Positions 17,092 through 25,512 of a DNA stretch of 64,000 nt are shown here, piece by piece (position 1 is the first letter of the stretch; each line of letters starts with the position of its first letter). A program made the position numbers and the translations under genes. Source of the stretch: Microbacterium wangchenii (GTDB taxonomy: Bacteria > Actinomycetota > Actinomycetes > Actinomycetales > Microbacteriaceae); assembly GCF_004564355.1 (NCBI RefSeq), contig NZ_CP038266.1, positions 2,976,001 to 3,040,000 on the forward strand, read 5' to 3'. The notes beneath the pieces are model-generated. The model saw nothing but the letters and a program-made list of their open reading frames with translations, had not been told where the DNA came from and searched no databases.

Positions 17092-17886
17092 TCAGTCGTC
17101 CAGCAGCGCAGACAGCCGCTCGAAGAGACCGGGTGCGGCGGCGATCGTCATGCGCCGGCCCGGACGGCCGCCGGGCGAGCCCGACACCACGCCGCCGGCC
17201 TCGTGGACCAGGAGCGCGCCGGCCGCGTGGTCCCAGGGCTGCAGTCCACGCTCGTAGTACGCGTCCAGTCGCCCCGCGGCGACGCTCGCCAGGTCCAGGG
17301 ACGCCGCGCCCCCGCGTCGCAGATCGCGTGCGAGGGGCATCACCCGGCGGATCTGGTCCAGAGTGCCCTCGTGCGTGGCCGGGTCGTAGCCGAATCCGGT
17401 ACCGATCAGGGCGCCGGCGGGGCCGGCATCGTCGTTGACCCGCAGCCGGTGGTCGCCGAGCCATGCGCCGCCACCCTGGGCGGCGCGGAAGAGCTCCCCG
17501 GTGGGTGGGCAGTACACGACGCCCGCCAGCGCGGTCCAGCTCTCCGGGTCCGGCTCACCGGCGACCGCCGCGATGCTGACGGCATAGGCGGGCTGCCCGT
17601 AGGCGTAGTTGACGGTGCCGTCGATGGGATCGACGACCCACGTGACCTCCGCGCCGCTCGGCCGGCCACCCGACTCTTCGCCCAGAAACCCGTCGGCCGG
17701 CCGCGCGACGCTCAGGCGCTGGCGGATCAGGTCCTCCACCTCGCGATCGGCCTCGGTGACGATGTCAGCGAGCGCCGACTTGGTGGCGGCGATCGTGACG
17801 CCCTCGGCGCGGCGCCGGTGCGCCAGGGCGCCGGCCTCCCGCGCGATCTCGGTGGCGATGTCGAGCAGGTCGTCGGCGGAGGTCAT
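17092..17886 (-). CDS. Inositol monophosphatase family protein
   Basis: A 264-residue Mg-dependent phosphatase of the inositol monophosphatase family. Metal and active-site motifs are intact: FLGEESGG, VDPIDGTVNYAYG, and PWDHAAGALLVHEAGG. Relatives act on inositol-1-phosphate, fructose-1,6-bisphosphate or histidinol phosphate, and the exact substrate is open. The start region is unusual: GGAGGT abuts the ATG and codons 2-3 read ACCTCC, so ribosome site and start codon form a perfect palindrome with ATG in the loop. No better start is available downstream. It is a single gene, with an MFS gene block on the other strand. Confidence 0.9.
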   Translation of the reverse strand: MTSADDLLDIATEIAREAGALAHRRRAEGVTIAATKSALADIVTEADREVEDLIRQRLSVARPADGFLGEESGGRPSGAEVTWVVDPIDGTVNYAYGQPAYAVSIAAVAGEPDPESWTALAGVVYCPPTGELFRAAQGGGAWLGDHRLRVNDDAGPAGALIGTGFGYDPATHEGTLDQIRRVMPLARDLRRGGAASLDLASVAAGRLDAYYERGLQPWDHAAGALLVHEAGGVVSGSPGGRPGRRMTIAAAPGLFERLSALLDD

Positions 17887-17892
17887 ACCTCC
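17878..17892 (-). promoter_or_regulatory. Self-pairing ribosome site around the IMPase start codon
   Basis: GGAGGT-ATG-ACCTCC is a perfect inverted repeat with the start codon as a three-base loop; two more pairs (one G-U) extend the stem to 17876-17894. In RNA the Shine-Dalgarno would pair with codons 2-3, which copy the 16S anti-Shine-Dalgarno, and spacing to ATG is only about one base. Confidence 0.5.
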
Positions 17893-17962
17893 ACGCTACT
17901 GGCGCGTTCCCCGTCGCTCCGTGCACCGCCGAGATCCACCCTTCCGAGGGACGGTTCTTTCT

Positions 17963-17982
17963 GTAAAGTGTGAGAGCTTTAC
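17963..17982. promoter_or_regulatory. Palindromic operator candidate upstream of the esterase block
   Basis: GTAAAG (17963-17968) and CTTTAC (17977-17982) form perfect arms around eight bases, 106 bases ahead of the MFS gene at 18088. It may be a binding site of the LacI-family regulator encoded at 23322, although its centre lacks the usual CG of LacI operators. Confidence 0.4.
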
Positions 17983-18087
17983 TTTCGCTTGTCGCACCGC
18001 TGCGACGGAGCCGCGCCGCCATGAGTCAGGACGCGCACTCCCTCGGCACGGCGCTCACCGACGAGCATGTCGATGAGGAGCCGACGA

Positions 18088-19410
18088 ATGTCACCGAGCC
18101 TGCCCCGGGAGGGGAATGCCCGCGCGGGCGCGACTCCCGCCTCGGAAGCGATCCTTGCGGAACCGGTGGCGGATGCGGGCAGTGACGAGGTGCCCGGGTC
18201 CCCGCAGCGCCGCAGCTTCCTGTTCTTCTTCGTACTCGCCTGGTTCGGGCTGAGCCTGGCGACCGGGACGATCGGCGGGGCGGCCATCCCCAAGGTCTTC
18301 GCCTTCCTGGACGACGACACCAAGGGGCTGAACCTCTCGATCACGGCGGCGATCGGCGGAATCGTCGTCATGGTGATCACTCCGCTGTTCGGGCGGTTCA
18401 GCGATCGCACGATGTCGTCGCTGGGCAAACGGCGGCCTTGGATCCTCGGCGGCGCGATCGCGGGAACCGTGGGCGTGGTCGTCCTGGCCTTCTCCGGCTC
18501 GGTGTGGATGGTCGTCCTCGGATGGATCATCGTGCAGTGCGGGTTCGGCGCATCCAACGCCGCCGTCCACGCGCTGCTGGCCGATCAGATCCCCAAGCGC
18601 ATCCGGGCGAGGGTCGCCGCCGTCGCCAGCGCCTCCGCGGGTCTGGCGCTCATCGTGGGCGCATCGCTCATCGCCGCGCTGCCCAACGGGGCGCAGTGGT
18701 CGTGGTTCCTCGTTCCCGGTGCGCTCGGAGCGCTCTTCAGCGCGCTGCTGTTCTTCGGGCTGCGCGACATCGTCCGCACGGAGCGCCCCGCCCCCTGGAA
18801 GTGGTCGGACGTCGTGGCGACGTACTGGCTCGACCCCATCCGCTACCGCGACTTCTTCTGGGCATGGTCGTGCCGGCTTCTCGTGACGATGTCGATCGTG
18901 TCGGTGTCGACCTACCTCCTGTTCTTCATCATCGATCACCTCGGAGTACCGGCCGAGGAGGCATCCGGAGTTCAGGCGATCACGCTGATCGTCTTCACCG
19001 TCGGCAACATCGTCATGACGATCCTGTTCGGGTGGATCTCGGACCGCACCGGCCGACGCAAGGGGATCGTGTGGGCATCGTGCGCACTGTCGGCGGCCGG
19101 CCTGCTCGTGGCGATCGCCGCCCCCGACATGTTCCTGGTCGGCATCCTCATCGTCGGGGCGGCGCAGGGCGCGTACGTCTCCGTCGACATCGCGCTGATG
19201 ACCGAGGTGCTGCCGACGTTCGAGGAGGCCGGGAAAGACCTCGGGATCGTCGCGCTGTCCTACCAGCTGCCGCAGCTGCTCGTCCCTGTCGTCGCCGTGC
19301 CGCTGCTGGCGATCGGCGGCGGTGAGAACTACACGGCGCTGTACGTCGCCGCGGTCGTCTTCGCCGTGCTCGGGGGGCTCTCGGTGCTGCCCATCAAGAG
19401 TGTGCGCTGA
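18088..19410 (+). CDS. MFS transporter heading an esterase gene block
   Basis: A 440-residue transporter with about 12 membrane helices. The N-terminal 40 residues are polar, then helix 1 starts RSFLFFFVLAWFGLSL. Motifs GRFSDRTMSSLGKRRP between helices 2-3 and GWISDRTGRRKG between helices 8-9 are the duplicated motif A of the superfamily; the pattern is closest to sugar/SLC45-like members. I chose the ATG at 18088 with AGGAG seven bases upstream over the ATG at 18067. It is followed 45 bases later by an esterase gene, so it may import the ester or glycoside hydrolysed by the next three enzymes. Confidence 0.85.
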   Translation: MSPSLPREGNARAGATPASEAILAEPVADAGSDEVPGSPQRRSFLFFFVLAWFGLSLATGTIGGAAIPKVFAFLDDDTKGLNLSITAAIGGIVVMVITPLFGRFSDRTMSSLGKRRPWILGGAIAGTVGVVVLAFSGSVWMVVLGWIIVQCGFGASNAAVHALLADQIPKRIRARVAAVASASAGLALIVGASLIAALPNGAQWSWFLVPGALGALFSALLFFGLRDIVRTERPAPWKWSDVVATYWLDPIRYRDFFWAWSCRLLVTMSIVSVSTYLLFFIIDHLGVPAEEASGVQAITLIVFTVGNIVMTILFGWISDRTGRRKGIVWASCALSAAGLLVAIAAPDMFLVGILIVGAAQGAYVSVDIALMTEVLPTFEEAGKDLGIVALSYQLPQLLVPVVAVPLLAIGGGENYTALYVAAVVFAVLGGLSVLPIKSVR

Positions 19411-19455
19411 TCGGGACGGATCGTCGTCCACCCGTATGCCCGGACTGGAGAGTTC

Positions 19456-20499
19456 ATGCCGTTGCCACGCCCGCTGAGTGACAGCGAGCCCGACCACGCG
19501 GCCCTGATCGCGGAGATCATCGCCCGAGGACTCCCCCGGCTCGCACCGGGCGGAGGCCCGCTGCCCGAGCCGCCGCCGGCCGATCCATCCTCCCGGCCGG
19601 CATGGGAAGCCGAGGTGGCGCTGCGACGCGCACGCCACGACGCCGCCGCCCTGGCCGCGGGCGCGTTCTACGACACGATCCTGGCGGAGGCCTCGGGCGC
19701 CGCTTTCCCCGCGGCGGGCGAGCAGCCGGTCCAGACGACGTGGGCCGGTGCGCCGGTGCCCGGGGGCGCCGTGGGGCTCCGGGTCCACCGTCCGGCCGCC
19801 GAGGAGAAGCTGCCCGTGATCGCCTTCGTGCACGGCGGGGCCTACTGGATGGGCGGTGGCGCCGCCGGCTGGCACCTGAACGACACCCTGTGCCGGGAAC
19901 TCGCCGCACGCCTTCCGGCCGTCGTCGTCGGAATCGACCACCGCCTGGCTCCGGAGCATCCGTACCCCATCCCCGCCGACGACGTCGCCGCGGCGATCTC
20001 GTGGATCGCCGATCACGCCGACGAGTGGGGAGCGGATGCGGACCGTCTCGTGCTCTTCGGGATCAGCTCGGGCGGAAACCTCGTTTCCGCCGCAGCGCAC
20101 CGCGCCCTCGACGGGGAGCTGCCACGTCCGGTCGCCGTCGTCCTGCAGTCCCCGTCGGTGGATCTGAGCATCGAGTCGGGTCGCTTCCGGGCCGACGAGG
20201 CGAGCGTCGCGGACGCCCGGCGGATCATCGCGCTGTACACGGCCGGCGCAGACCCGGAGGATCCGCGCGTCTCACCCGCTCGCCGAGAAGACCTCCGCGG
20301 CTCCAGCCCGACCCTCGTCATCACCGGCGACGACGACCCGTTGAGCGCGGACGCGCTGGCCTACGCCGATCGGCTCGAGCTCGCGGGGGTCGCCGTAACT
20401 CGGCACCGGTATCCGATGACGCACACCGTCGCGACACCGGAGGTGTTCCGCCGCATGCACGACGAGACCCTCGCGTGGCTGGGCGGGGTGCTGGAATGA
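19456..20499 (+). CDS. HSL-type alpha/beta hydrolase (family IV esterase)
   Basis: A 347-residue cytoplasmic esterase of the hormone-sensitive-lipase type. It has the oxyanion motif HGGAYWMGGG, the acyl-binding DHRLAPEHPYP, nucleophile Ser in GISSGGNL (the family usually has GDSAGG), acid in TGDDDPLS and the catalytic His in MTHTV. The triad is complete. There is no signal peptide. It is preceded by the MFS transporter and overlaps the CocE-type hydrolase by four bases (ATGA), so all three are one operon. Likely acts on short- or medium-chain carboxylic esters; the physiological ester is unknown. Confidence 0.9.
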   Translation: MPLPRPLSDSEPDHAALIAEIIARGLPRLAPGGGPLPEPPPADPSSRPAWEAEVALRRARHDAAALAAGAFYDTILAEASGAAFPAAGEQPVQTTWAGAPVPGGAVGLRVHRPAAEEKLPVIAFVHGGAYWMGGGAAGWHLNDTLCRELAARLPAVVVGIDHRLAPEHPYPIPADDVAAAISWIADHADEWGADADRLVLFGISSGGNLVSAAAHRALDGELPRPVAVVLQSPSVDLSIESGRFRADEASVADARRIIALYTAGADPEDPRVSPARREDLRGSSPTLVITGDDDPLSADALAYADRLELAGVAVTRHRYPMTHTVATPEVFRRMHDETLAWLGGVLE

Positions 20500-22175
20500 G
20501 CCCAGCGTCACCGTCGGCCGCGTTCCCGCGCGCGGTGGATGCTCCGCGCCTGCGCCGGCGGGCACGCGCGGAGCACCGGCGGCTCGGGGCCACGGCCGGC
20601 ATGCCCGCGCCGAGCCACCCGGGCGTCAAGGTGCAGCGGGACATCCGCGTCCTCGCCTCCGACGGCGTCGCGCTGCTCACCGACCACTGGTTCGCTCACA
20701 ACGCCGGCGGGGCGACGATCCTGATCCGCACACCCTACGGCCGGCGCGGCATGGCGGCGGTCGCGACGTTCTTCGCCGAGCGCGGGCACCACGTCGTCAT
20801 CCAGAGCGTCCGCGGGACTTTCGGGTCGGGCGGGCAGTTCTCCCCATTGCGCGACGACGTGTCAGACGGCCAGGCGACGATGCGGTGGCTCCGCACCCTG
20901 CCGTGGTCGGCCGGCCCTGTCATCTCGTGGGGTTTCAGCTACGTCGGAACGACCCAGTGGGCACTGTGCGACGGCCCCGACCGCCCCGACGCCCTCGTCG
21001 CGGGGCTGTCGGCCCGCAGCATCGACCGCGCCATGATCTATGCCGGCGGCGGTTTCAGCATGGAGACCGCCGTGACCTGGGCGTACGCCCTCGACATGCA
21101 GGAGCGAGCAATCATCGTGCAGCTGTGGAAGCTCCTGCACGCCCGGCACCGCGTCGCCCGGGGCAGCCTCGCCGTGCCTCCGGAGACCGCAGTACGCGTC
21201 ACGACCGGCCGGGAGGCGGCCTTCTTCCGCGATTGGCTCGCGCACAGCGGCGACGACGCGTGGTGGGAGCCGATGCGGTTCGCCGGCGACCCGCGGACTG
21301 TGCCGCCGGTGACGGTGATCGCCGGGTGGCACGATCTTTTCCTCACCGGTGGAGTGGACGATTACCGGGAGTTGCACGCCGCCGGCCGCCCCGTCCGCCT
21401 GATCGTCGGCGACTGGACCCATGACGGGGCCGAAGCGGGGGCCGTCGCCGTCGGGGAGGCGCTGCGCCGCCTGAGCGATGCCGCGACGGTGCCGCCCCCA
21501 TCGCCGGTGCGCGTGCAGGTGGGCGGCGCGGGCGGATGGCGCGACCTTGCGGCCTGGCCCCCTCCGAGCACCGACTCCCGGTGGCTGCTCGCGCCGGAGG
21601 GTCACCTCGACCCCGTCACGGGCACGCATGCCGGCAGCAGTGAGCACACGATCGCGTACGCGTACGATCCGGCAGATCCCACACCCCAGGGCGGCGGACG
21701 CTCCCTCAACCCCTTCACGTCCGGGCCGCGCGACCAGCGGGAGCGCGAGAGGCGGACGGACGTCCTCGTCTTCACCGGCACCCCGCTCCCCCACGACACC
21801 GTCATCATGGGCGAGGCGACCGTCGACCTCACCTTCACCTCGACGAACCCCCGCGTCGATTTCTTCGTCCGCCTGTGCGATGTCGACGTGCGCGGACGCT
21901 CGCGCACGATCACCGACGGGTACCGGCGCATGGACGCTGTCGGCACCGTCTCGGACCGACGGAGCGTGCGTCTCACGCTCTCCCCCGCGGCGTACCGCGT
22001 GGCGGCCGGGCATCGGCTGCGACTCCAGGTGTCCTCCGGCGCGCACCCGCTCCACCTGCGCAACCCCGGCACCGCCGATCCACTGCACGACTTCGGCCGG
22101 CTGATCCCCAGCACGCAGACGATCGTCCTGGGCGGGGCGAGCCCCTCCCAGCTGACTCTGCCGGTGGCCGAATGA
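20496..22175 (+). CDS. CocE/NonD family hydrolase (X-Pro dipeptidyl-peptidase-like)
   Basis: A 559-residue protein with the CocE/X-prolyl dipeptidyl peptidase fold. The alpha/beta-hydrolase part (residues 40-310) starts with IRTPYGRRGMA and FGSGGQF, with the nucleophile in WGFSYVGTTQW, Asp in AGWHDLF and His in VGDWTHDG. A C-terminal jelly-roll domain (residues 340-559; LVFTGTPLPHDTVIMGEATV) is typical of the family. Members hydrolyse cocaine-like esters, beta-lactam esters or macrotetrolides. It has no signal peptide. The start ATG overlaps the preceding stop (ATGA). Together with two HSL esterases it suggests dismantling of a multi-ester substrate. Confidence 0.88.
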   Translation: MSPASPSAAFPRAVDAPRLRRRARAEHRRLGATAGMPAPSHPGVKVQRDIRVLASDGVALLTDHWFAHNAGGATILIRTPYGRRGMAAVATFFAERGHHVVIQSVRGTFGSGGQFSPLRDDVSDGQATMRWLRTLPWSAGPVISWGFSYVGTTQWALCDGPDRPDALVAGLSARSIDRAMIYAGGGFSMETAVTWAYALDMQERAIIVQLWKLLHARHRVARGSLAVPPETAVRVTTGREAAFFRDWLAHSGDDAWWEPMRFAGDPRTVPPVTVIAGWHDLFLTGGVDDYRELHAAGRPVRLIVGDWTHDGAEAGAVAVGEALRRLSDAATVPPPSPVRVQVGGAGGWRDLAAWPPPSTDSRWLLAPEGHLDPVTGTHAGSSEHTIAYAYDPADPTPQGGGRSLNPFTSGPRDQRERERRTDVLVFTGTPLPHDTVIMGEATVDLTFTSTNPRVDFFVRLCDVDVRGRSRTITDGYRRMDAVGTVSDRRSVRLTLSPAAYRVAAGHRLRLQVSSGAHPLHLRNPGTADPLHDFGRLIPSTQTIVLGGASPSQLTLPVAE

Positions 22176-22239
22176 TCGCCGCATCGCCCGCCGGCACCCG
22201 ACCAGCGAGCTCCGAGACCGCATCCGAGGAGGACGCCCC

Positions 22240-23289
22240 ATGATCGACTACACCGGCCTGGAGCCCGGCATTCGAGACTGGCTGGCCCGCATCGACGATC
22301 TGCAGGCGGAGTTCCCCCTGCCACGGCCGGGGGATTTCCCCGCCCGGCGCGAACGCGATCGGCGGCTCTCCGATGCGCTGGCGGCCGAGTTCGTCGCACC
22401 GGTGGATCCGCGTGCCGAGCTCACCGACATCGAGTTCCCCGGCGTCGACGGGCACGCACCGCTTTCCGCCCGCCGCATCCGACCTCGCGGAGTCGGCGGG
22501 CCCTTGCCCACCCAGCTGTTCCTGCACGGCGGCGGCTTCGTCTCGGGCAGCGCTCGCGAGCTCCTCAACGACGCGGTGCTGTCGGAGCGGTCCGCCGCGG
22601 CGGGGTTGCAGATCATCGCGCTGGACTACCGGCTGGCTCCCGAGCACCCGTATCCCGCCGCCGTCGAAGACGCCCTGTCGGTCCTGCAGGCGCTGTACAC
22701 GGCCGCAGACCGCTGGGACGTCGACCCCTGGCGGCTGGGGATCGGCGGCGGCTCCGCGGGCGGCCACATCGCGGCCGTCACGGCGTTACGGCTGCGCGAC
22801 GCGCGGCGCGCGGACCCGGCCGGCCCGTCACTCGCGCACATGCTTCTCGAGGTTCCCGCACTGGACCTGTCGGTGGACTGGCCCTCCATGCGGGCGTTCG
22901 CCACACCGGCCGAACTCCAGGGCGCTCTGGCGGTCGTCGCGGCGTACCGCGGTGTCGAAGACCCCGGCCCCTACCTCAACCCGTCCCGGGTCGCCGACCT
23001 GTCCGGGCTTCCCCGCACCCTCGTCATGACGGCACAGTTCGACGCACTGCGGGATGCGGCCGAAGCCTTCGTGCACCGGATCACCCATGCCGGCGTGGCG
23101 GGACGACTCCGCCGAGGCGCGGGCCAGTTGCACGGCACGCCCGGCCTCACGGCGGCCGTCGCGTCGTCGCGCGACTGGCAGGAAGCGGCGATCGAGGAGC
23201 TGCGCGGGGAACTGGCCGAGTTCGACAGTGCCACCGCGACGGACCGCGAGGACCCCTCTCACACCGCCGACGCGTCGCCGTTACGATGA
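22240..23289 (+). CDS. Second HSL-type alpha/beta hydrolase
   Basis: A 349-residue family IV esterase. It has HGGGFVSGS, DYRLAPEHPYP, nucleophile Ser in GGGSAGGHIA, acid in TAQFDALRD and candidate His in GAGQLHGTPG. It shares the fold of the esterase at 19456 but is clearly not a recent duplicate (different spacing, extra 80-residue N-terminus). The start has GAGGAGG upstream and lies 64 bases after the CocE-type gene, so it is probably cotranscribed. The LacI-type regulator follows 32 bases downstream. Confidence 0.9.
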   Translation: MIDYTGLEPGIRDWLARIDDLQAEFPLPRPGDFPARRERDRRLSDALAAEFVAPVDPRAELTDIEFPGVDGHAPLSARRIRPRGVGGPLPTQLFLHGGGFVSGSARELLNDAVLSERSAAAGLQIIALDYRLAPEHPYPAAVEDALSVLQALYTAADRWDVDPWRLGIGGGSAGGHIAAVTALRLRDARRADPAGPSLAHMLLEVPALDLSVDWPSMRAFATPAELQGALAVVAAYRGVEDPGPYLNPSRVADLSGLPRTLVMTAQFDALRDAAEAFVHRITHAGVAGRLRRGAGQLHGTPGLTAAVASSRDWQEAAIEELRGELAEFDSATATDREDPSHTADASPLR

Positions 23290-23321
23290 GGTCCGTGCGG
23301 ATCGAAAGGTCGCGATGAGTC

Positions 23322-24401
23322 ATGCCGTCTGACATCGAACCGCCCGACGAACGACGCGCATCCGCGAACGTGACGATCTACGAGGTCGCCGCCCGATCCG
23401 GCGTCAGCATCGCCACGGTCTCGCACGCGCTCAACCGTCCGGATCGGGTCGCCCCCACCACTCGCCGGCGGATCCTGGAGACGGCGGAAGAACTCGGATT
23501 CGTCCCCCGGGGCCGGGGCAGAGCCGTGCGGACCCTGCGTCGCATCGCCGTCGTCGCGCCGTTCTCGACGCATTCCACGTATCTGCAACGGCTCCTGGGG
23601 GTGCTCGCGGAAGCGGAACCCGACGCCGATGTGACCGTGATCGACTTCCCCGCGACGGATCAGCCGACGATCGACCGCGTCGTGGGCCGCGGGCCCGTGG
23701 ACGGTCTCATCATCATGGGCGCCGAGCCGACGACGCGCCTGGCGGCGGAGCTGGAGGACAGCGGGGTACCGATCGTCCTGCTGGATCGGCCCTCGCAGGA
23801 GTACACCAGCGTCACCGTCGACGACAGGCGGGGCGGAGCACTCGTGGCCGATCACCTGCTCGAAGAGGGTGTGCGCGAGATCGCGTGGGTGAGCCCCGTA
23901 CCGCGCTCGAGCGAATACGTCACCAACGGCGAGCTCCGCCTCCAGGGCTTCGCGCAGCGACTGCGCGAAGCGGGCTTCGACCGCAAGCTCGCCTTCGTCG
24001 TGTGCGACGACAGCTTCGAGGGCGGGCGGGCCGCGGCGGCCGAACTGCTCGCGGCGGAAAAGCGGCCCGACGGCGTCTTCGCCCTCCACGACATCATCGC
24101 CGCGGGTGTGGTGTCAGGGCTGCGCGAGGGCGGCGTCCGAGTGCCCGACGACGTCCGCGTGGCCGGCTACGACGATGTCGAGGTCGCGGAGGTGTTCTCC
24201 GTGACGACGGTGCGTCAGCCGTTTCCCGAGAGCGGTGCGGCGGCCGTGGAGGCGCTGCGGGCGCTCCGGGCCAACCCGCGTCGACCGGTGTCGCACATCA
24301 GCCTGCTTCCCGAGCTGGTCGTGCGCGGATCCACCGCGACGACCAGCCCGGGCGCGGCGGATCAGCGCGGTGCCGGCGGCGGAGGCGGGAAGCCCTCGTA
24401 G
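23322..24401 (+). CDS. LacI-family transcriptional regulator
   Basis: A 359-residue LacI/GalR regulator. The DNA-binding domain at residues 17-65 has the typical TIYEVAARSGVSIATVSHAL and LGFVPRGRG, and a periplasmic-binding-protein-like sensor fills residues 73-345 (LDRPSQEYTSVTVDDRRGG; FALHDIIAAGVV; RVAGYDDVEVAEV). It is the last gene of the esterase block and likely represses it in the absence of a ligand, perhaps at the palindrome at 17963. The hinge segment (LGFVPRGRGRAVRTL) lacks the usual YxPNxxAR, suggesting a variant minor-groove contact. The C-terminal glycine-rich tail overlaps the convergent gene by 40 bases. Confidence 0.9.
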   Translation: MPSDIEPPDERRASANVTIYEVAARSGVSIATVSHALNRPDRVAPTTRRRILETAEELGFVPRGRGRAVRTLRRIAVVAPFSTHSTYLQRLLGVLAEAEPDADVTVIDFPATDQPTIDRVVGRGPVDGLIIMGAEPTTRLAAELEDSGVPIVLLDRPSQEYTSVTVDDRRGGALVADHLLEEGVREIAWVSPVPRSSEYVTNGELRLQGFAQRLREAGFDRKLAFVVCDDSFEGGRAAAAELLAAEKRPDGVFALHDIIAAGVVSGLREGGVRVPDDVRVAGYDDVEVAEVFSVTTVRQPFPESGAAAVEALRALRANPRRPVSHISLLPELVVRGSTATTSPGAADQRGAGGGGGKPS

Positions 24402-25426
24402 CCCGGCTGCGGAGCACCGGGATAGCCGGGCTGCTGCTGCTGCTCGGCCGGCGGGTACGCCTGCGGCTGCTGCTCGGCGGGCGGGTACGCCTGCGGCTGC
24501 TGCTCCGGCGGGTACGCCTGCGGCTCGGCGGCCGGATACGCCTGCTGCTGCTCGACCGGCGGGTGCGCCTGCGGAGCGCTGCCCGAAGCGAGACCGTGCT
24601 GCTGCGGGTACGTCGGGTAACCGGTGTAGTACGCGTTCCAGTCGGGCGACCCGTCGGGCATCACCGGCAGCGGCGTCACGCCGTCGGCGAAGGTGGGCCA
24701 CGGCAGGAGCGCCGGCTGCTCGGGCGCGTACGCGGCGCCGCCCTGCGCGGGCAGCGCGGCGTACGGCGCGGGCTCGGGCCGCGGGCGCTTGGGCGCGAAC
24801 AGGGCGTTCATGAGCGGGATCAGCGCCGTGCCGACGGCCGCGAGGATCGTGATGGCCACGACGATGCGCCAGTACAGGTCACGGAAGTCGATGAACTCGT
24901 GGAACGTGAGCGGCAGCACGAGCATGACGGCGAGGCTGGCGACGAGAGCGACGGTGACGCCCGCGATCGTCTGGGTGAACGGCGTGATGTGGCGCGCGAG
25001 GGACTTGATGTAGAGGCGCACGTGCAGCAGCGCCAGCTGGAGCACGAGGATCACGGCGAGGAAGGACACGAAGCGGGTGAAGCCCTCGAAGCCGTATTCC
25101 TCTGTCGGCATCCAGATGAGGAACGCCCCCACCAGAAGCGTCACGACCCACGTGATCATGCTCGTGAGCGCGAACCACGCGGGCCGGCGCTCCGAGAGAT
25201 GCACATCGAGGATCGCCACTCCGGCGAACGCCGCCAGCAGCAGGATCGTCAGGAACGCCCGGCCGATGATGTCGTTCTCGGGCCCGATGAGCACCCAGAC
25301 CACGCACACGATCGCTGCGGCGATGAGTGCACCGATGGCGACCCAGATCGCCATCCTCAGCAGACCGCGGCTGCGGTCGCGGGCGGGCGGGGCGGGCTGA
25401 GGCGGATGCTGCAGGGCTTCGGTCAT
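24362..25426 (-). CDS. Six-helix membrane protein with Pro/Gln/Tyr-rich repeat tail
   Basis: A 354-residue protein. Six hydrophobic segments fill residues 22-210 (from LLRMAIWVAIGALIAAAIV to VVAITILAAVGTALIPLM). A cytoplasmic tail of about 140 residues has low complexity: units such as QAYPPAEQQP recur three times or more, then PGYPGAPQPGYEGFPPPPPAP. The DNA of the tail is itself repetitive (24417-24545). No known family domain is obvious; short-repeat tails of this kind occur in actinobacterial membrane proteins that bind WW/SH3-like or FHA partners. I chose the ATG at 25426 with AGAGG upstream. It is monocistronic, following putA in the same direction with an 86-base gap. Confidence 0.7.
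   Translation of the reverse strand: MTEALQHPPQPAPPARDRSRGLLRMAIWVAIGALIAAAIVCVVWVLIGPENDIIGRAFLTILLLAAFAGVAILDVHLSERRPAWFALTSMITWVVTLLVGAFLIWMPTEEYGFEGFTRFVSFLAVILVLQLALLHVRLYIKSLARHITPFTQTIAGVTVALVASLAVMLVLPLTFHEFIDFRDLYWRIVVAITILAAVGTALIPLMNALFAPKRPRPEPAPYAALPAQGGAAYAPEQPALLPWPTFADGVTPLPVMPDGSPDWNAYYTGYPTYPQQHGLASGSAPQAHPPVEQQQAYPAAEPQAYPPEQQPQAYPPAEQQPQAYPPAEQQQQPGYPGAPQPGYEGFPPPPPAPR
24417..24545 (-). repeat. In-frame tandem repeats encoding the Pro/Gln/Tyr tail
   Basis: Imperfect units built around CGGGTACGCCTGCGGCTGCT (plus-strand reading) recur three to four times with variable CTGCTG spacers, coding for QPQAYPPAE-like units on the minus strand. Copy number is likely to vary between strains by slippage. 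Confidence 0.6.
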
Positions 25427-25512
25427 GAGAATCCTCTCGTGGCAGGTTCGCTCCATCCTGGCATGCGCACGCTCCGCCGCCCGGCTGCGTCGGCCCGGCT
25501 GGGGAAGATCCG

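Noticed and set aside
24417..24545. Repeats that could be read as a CRISPR array
   Set aside because: Units are short, irregular, in frame, and encode a Pro/Gln/Tyr tail; there are no spacers or Cas genes.
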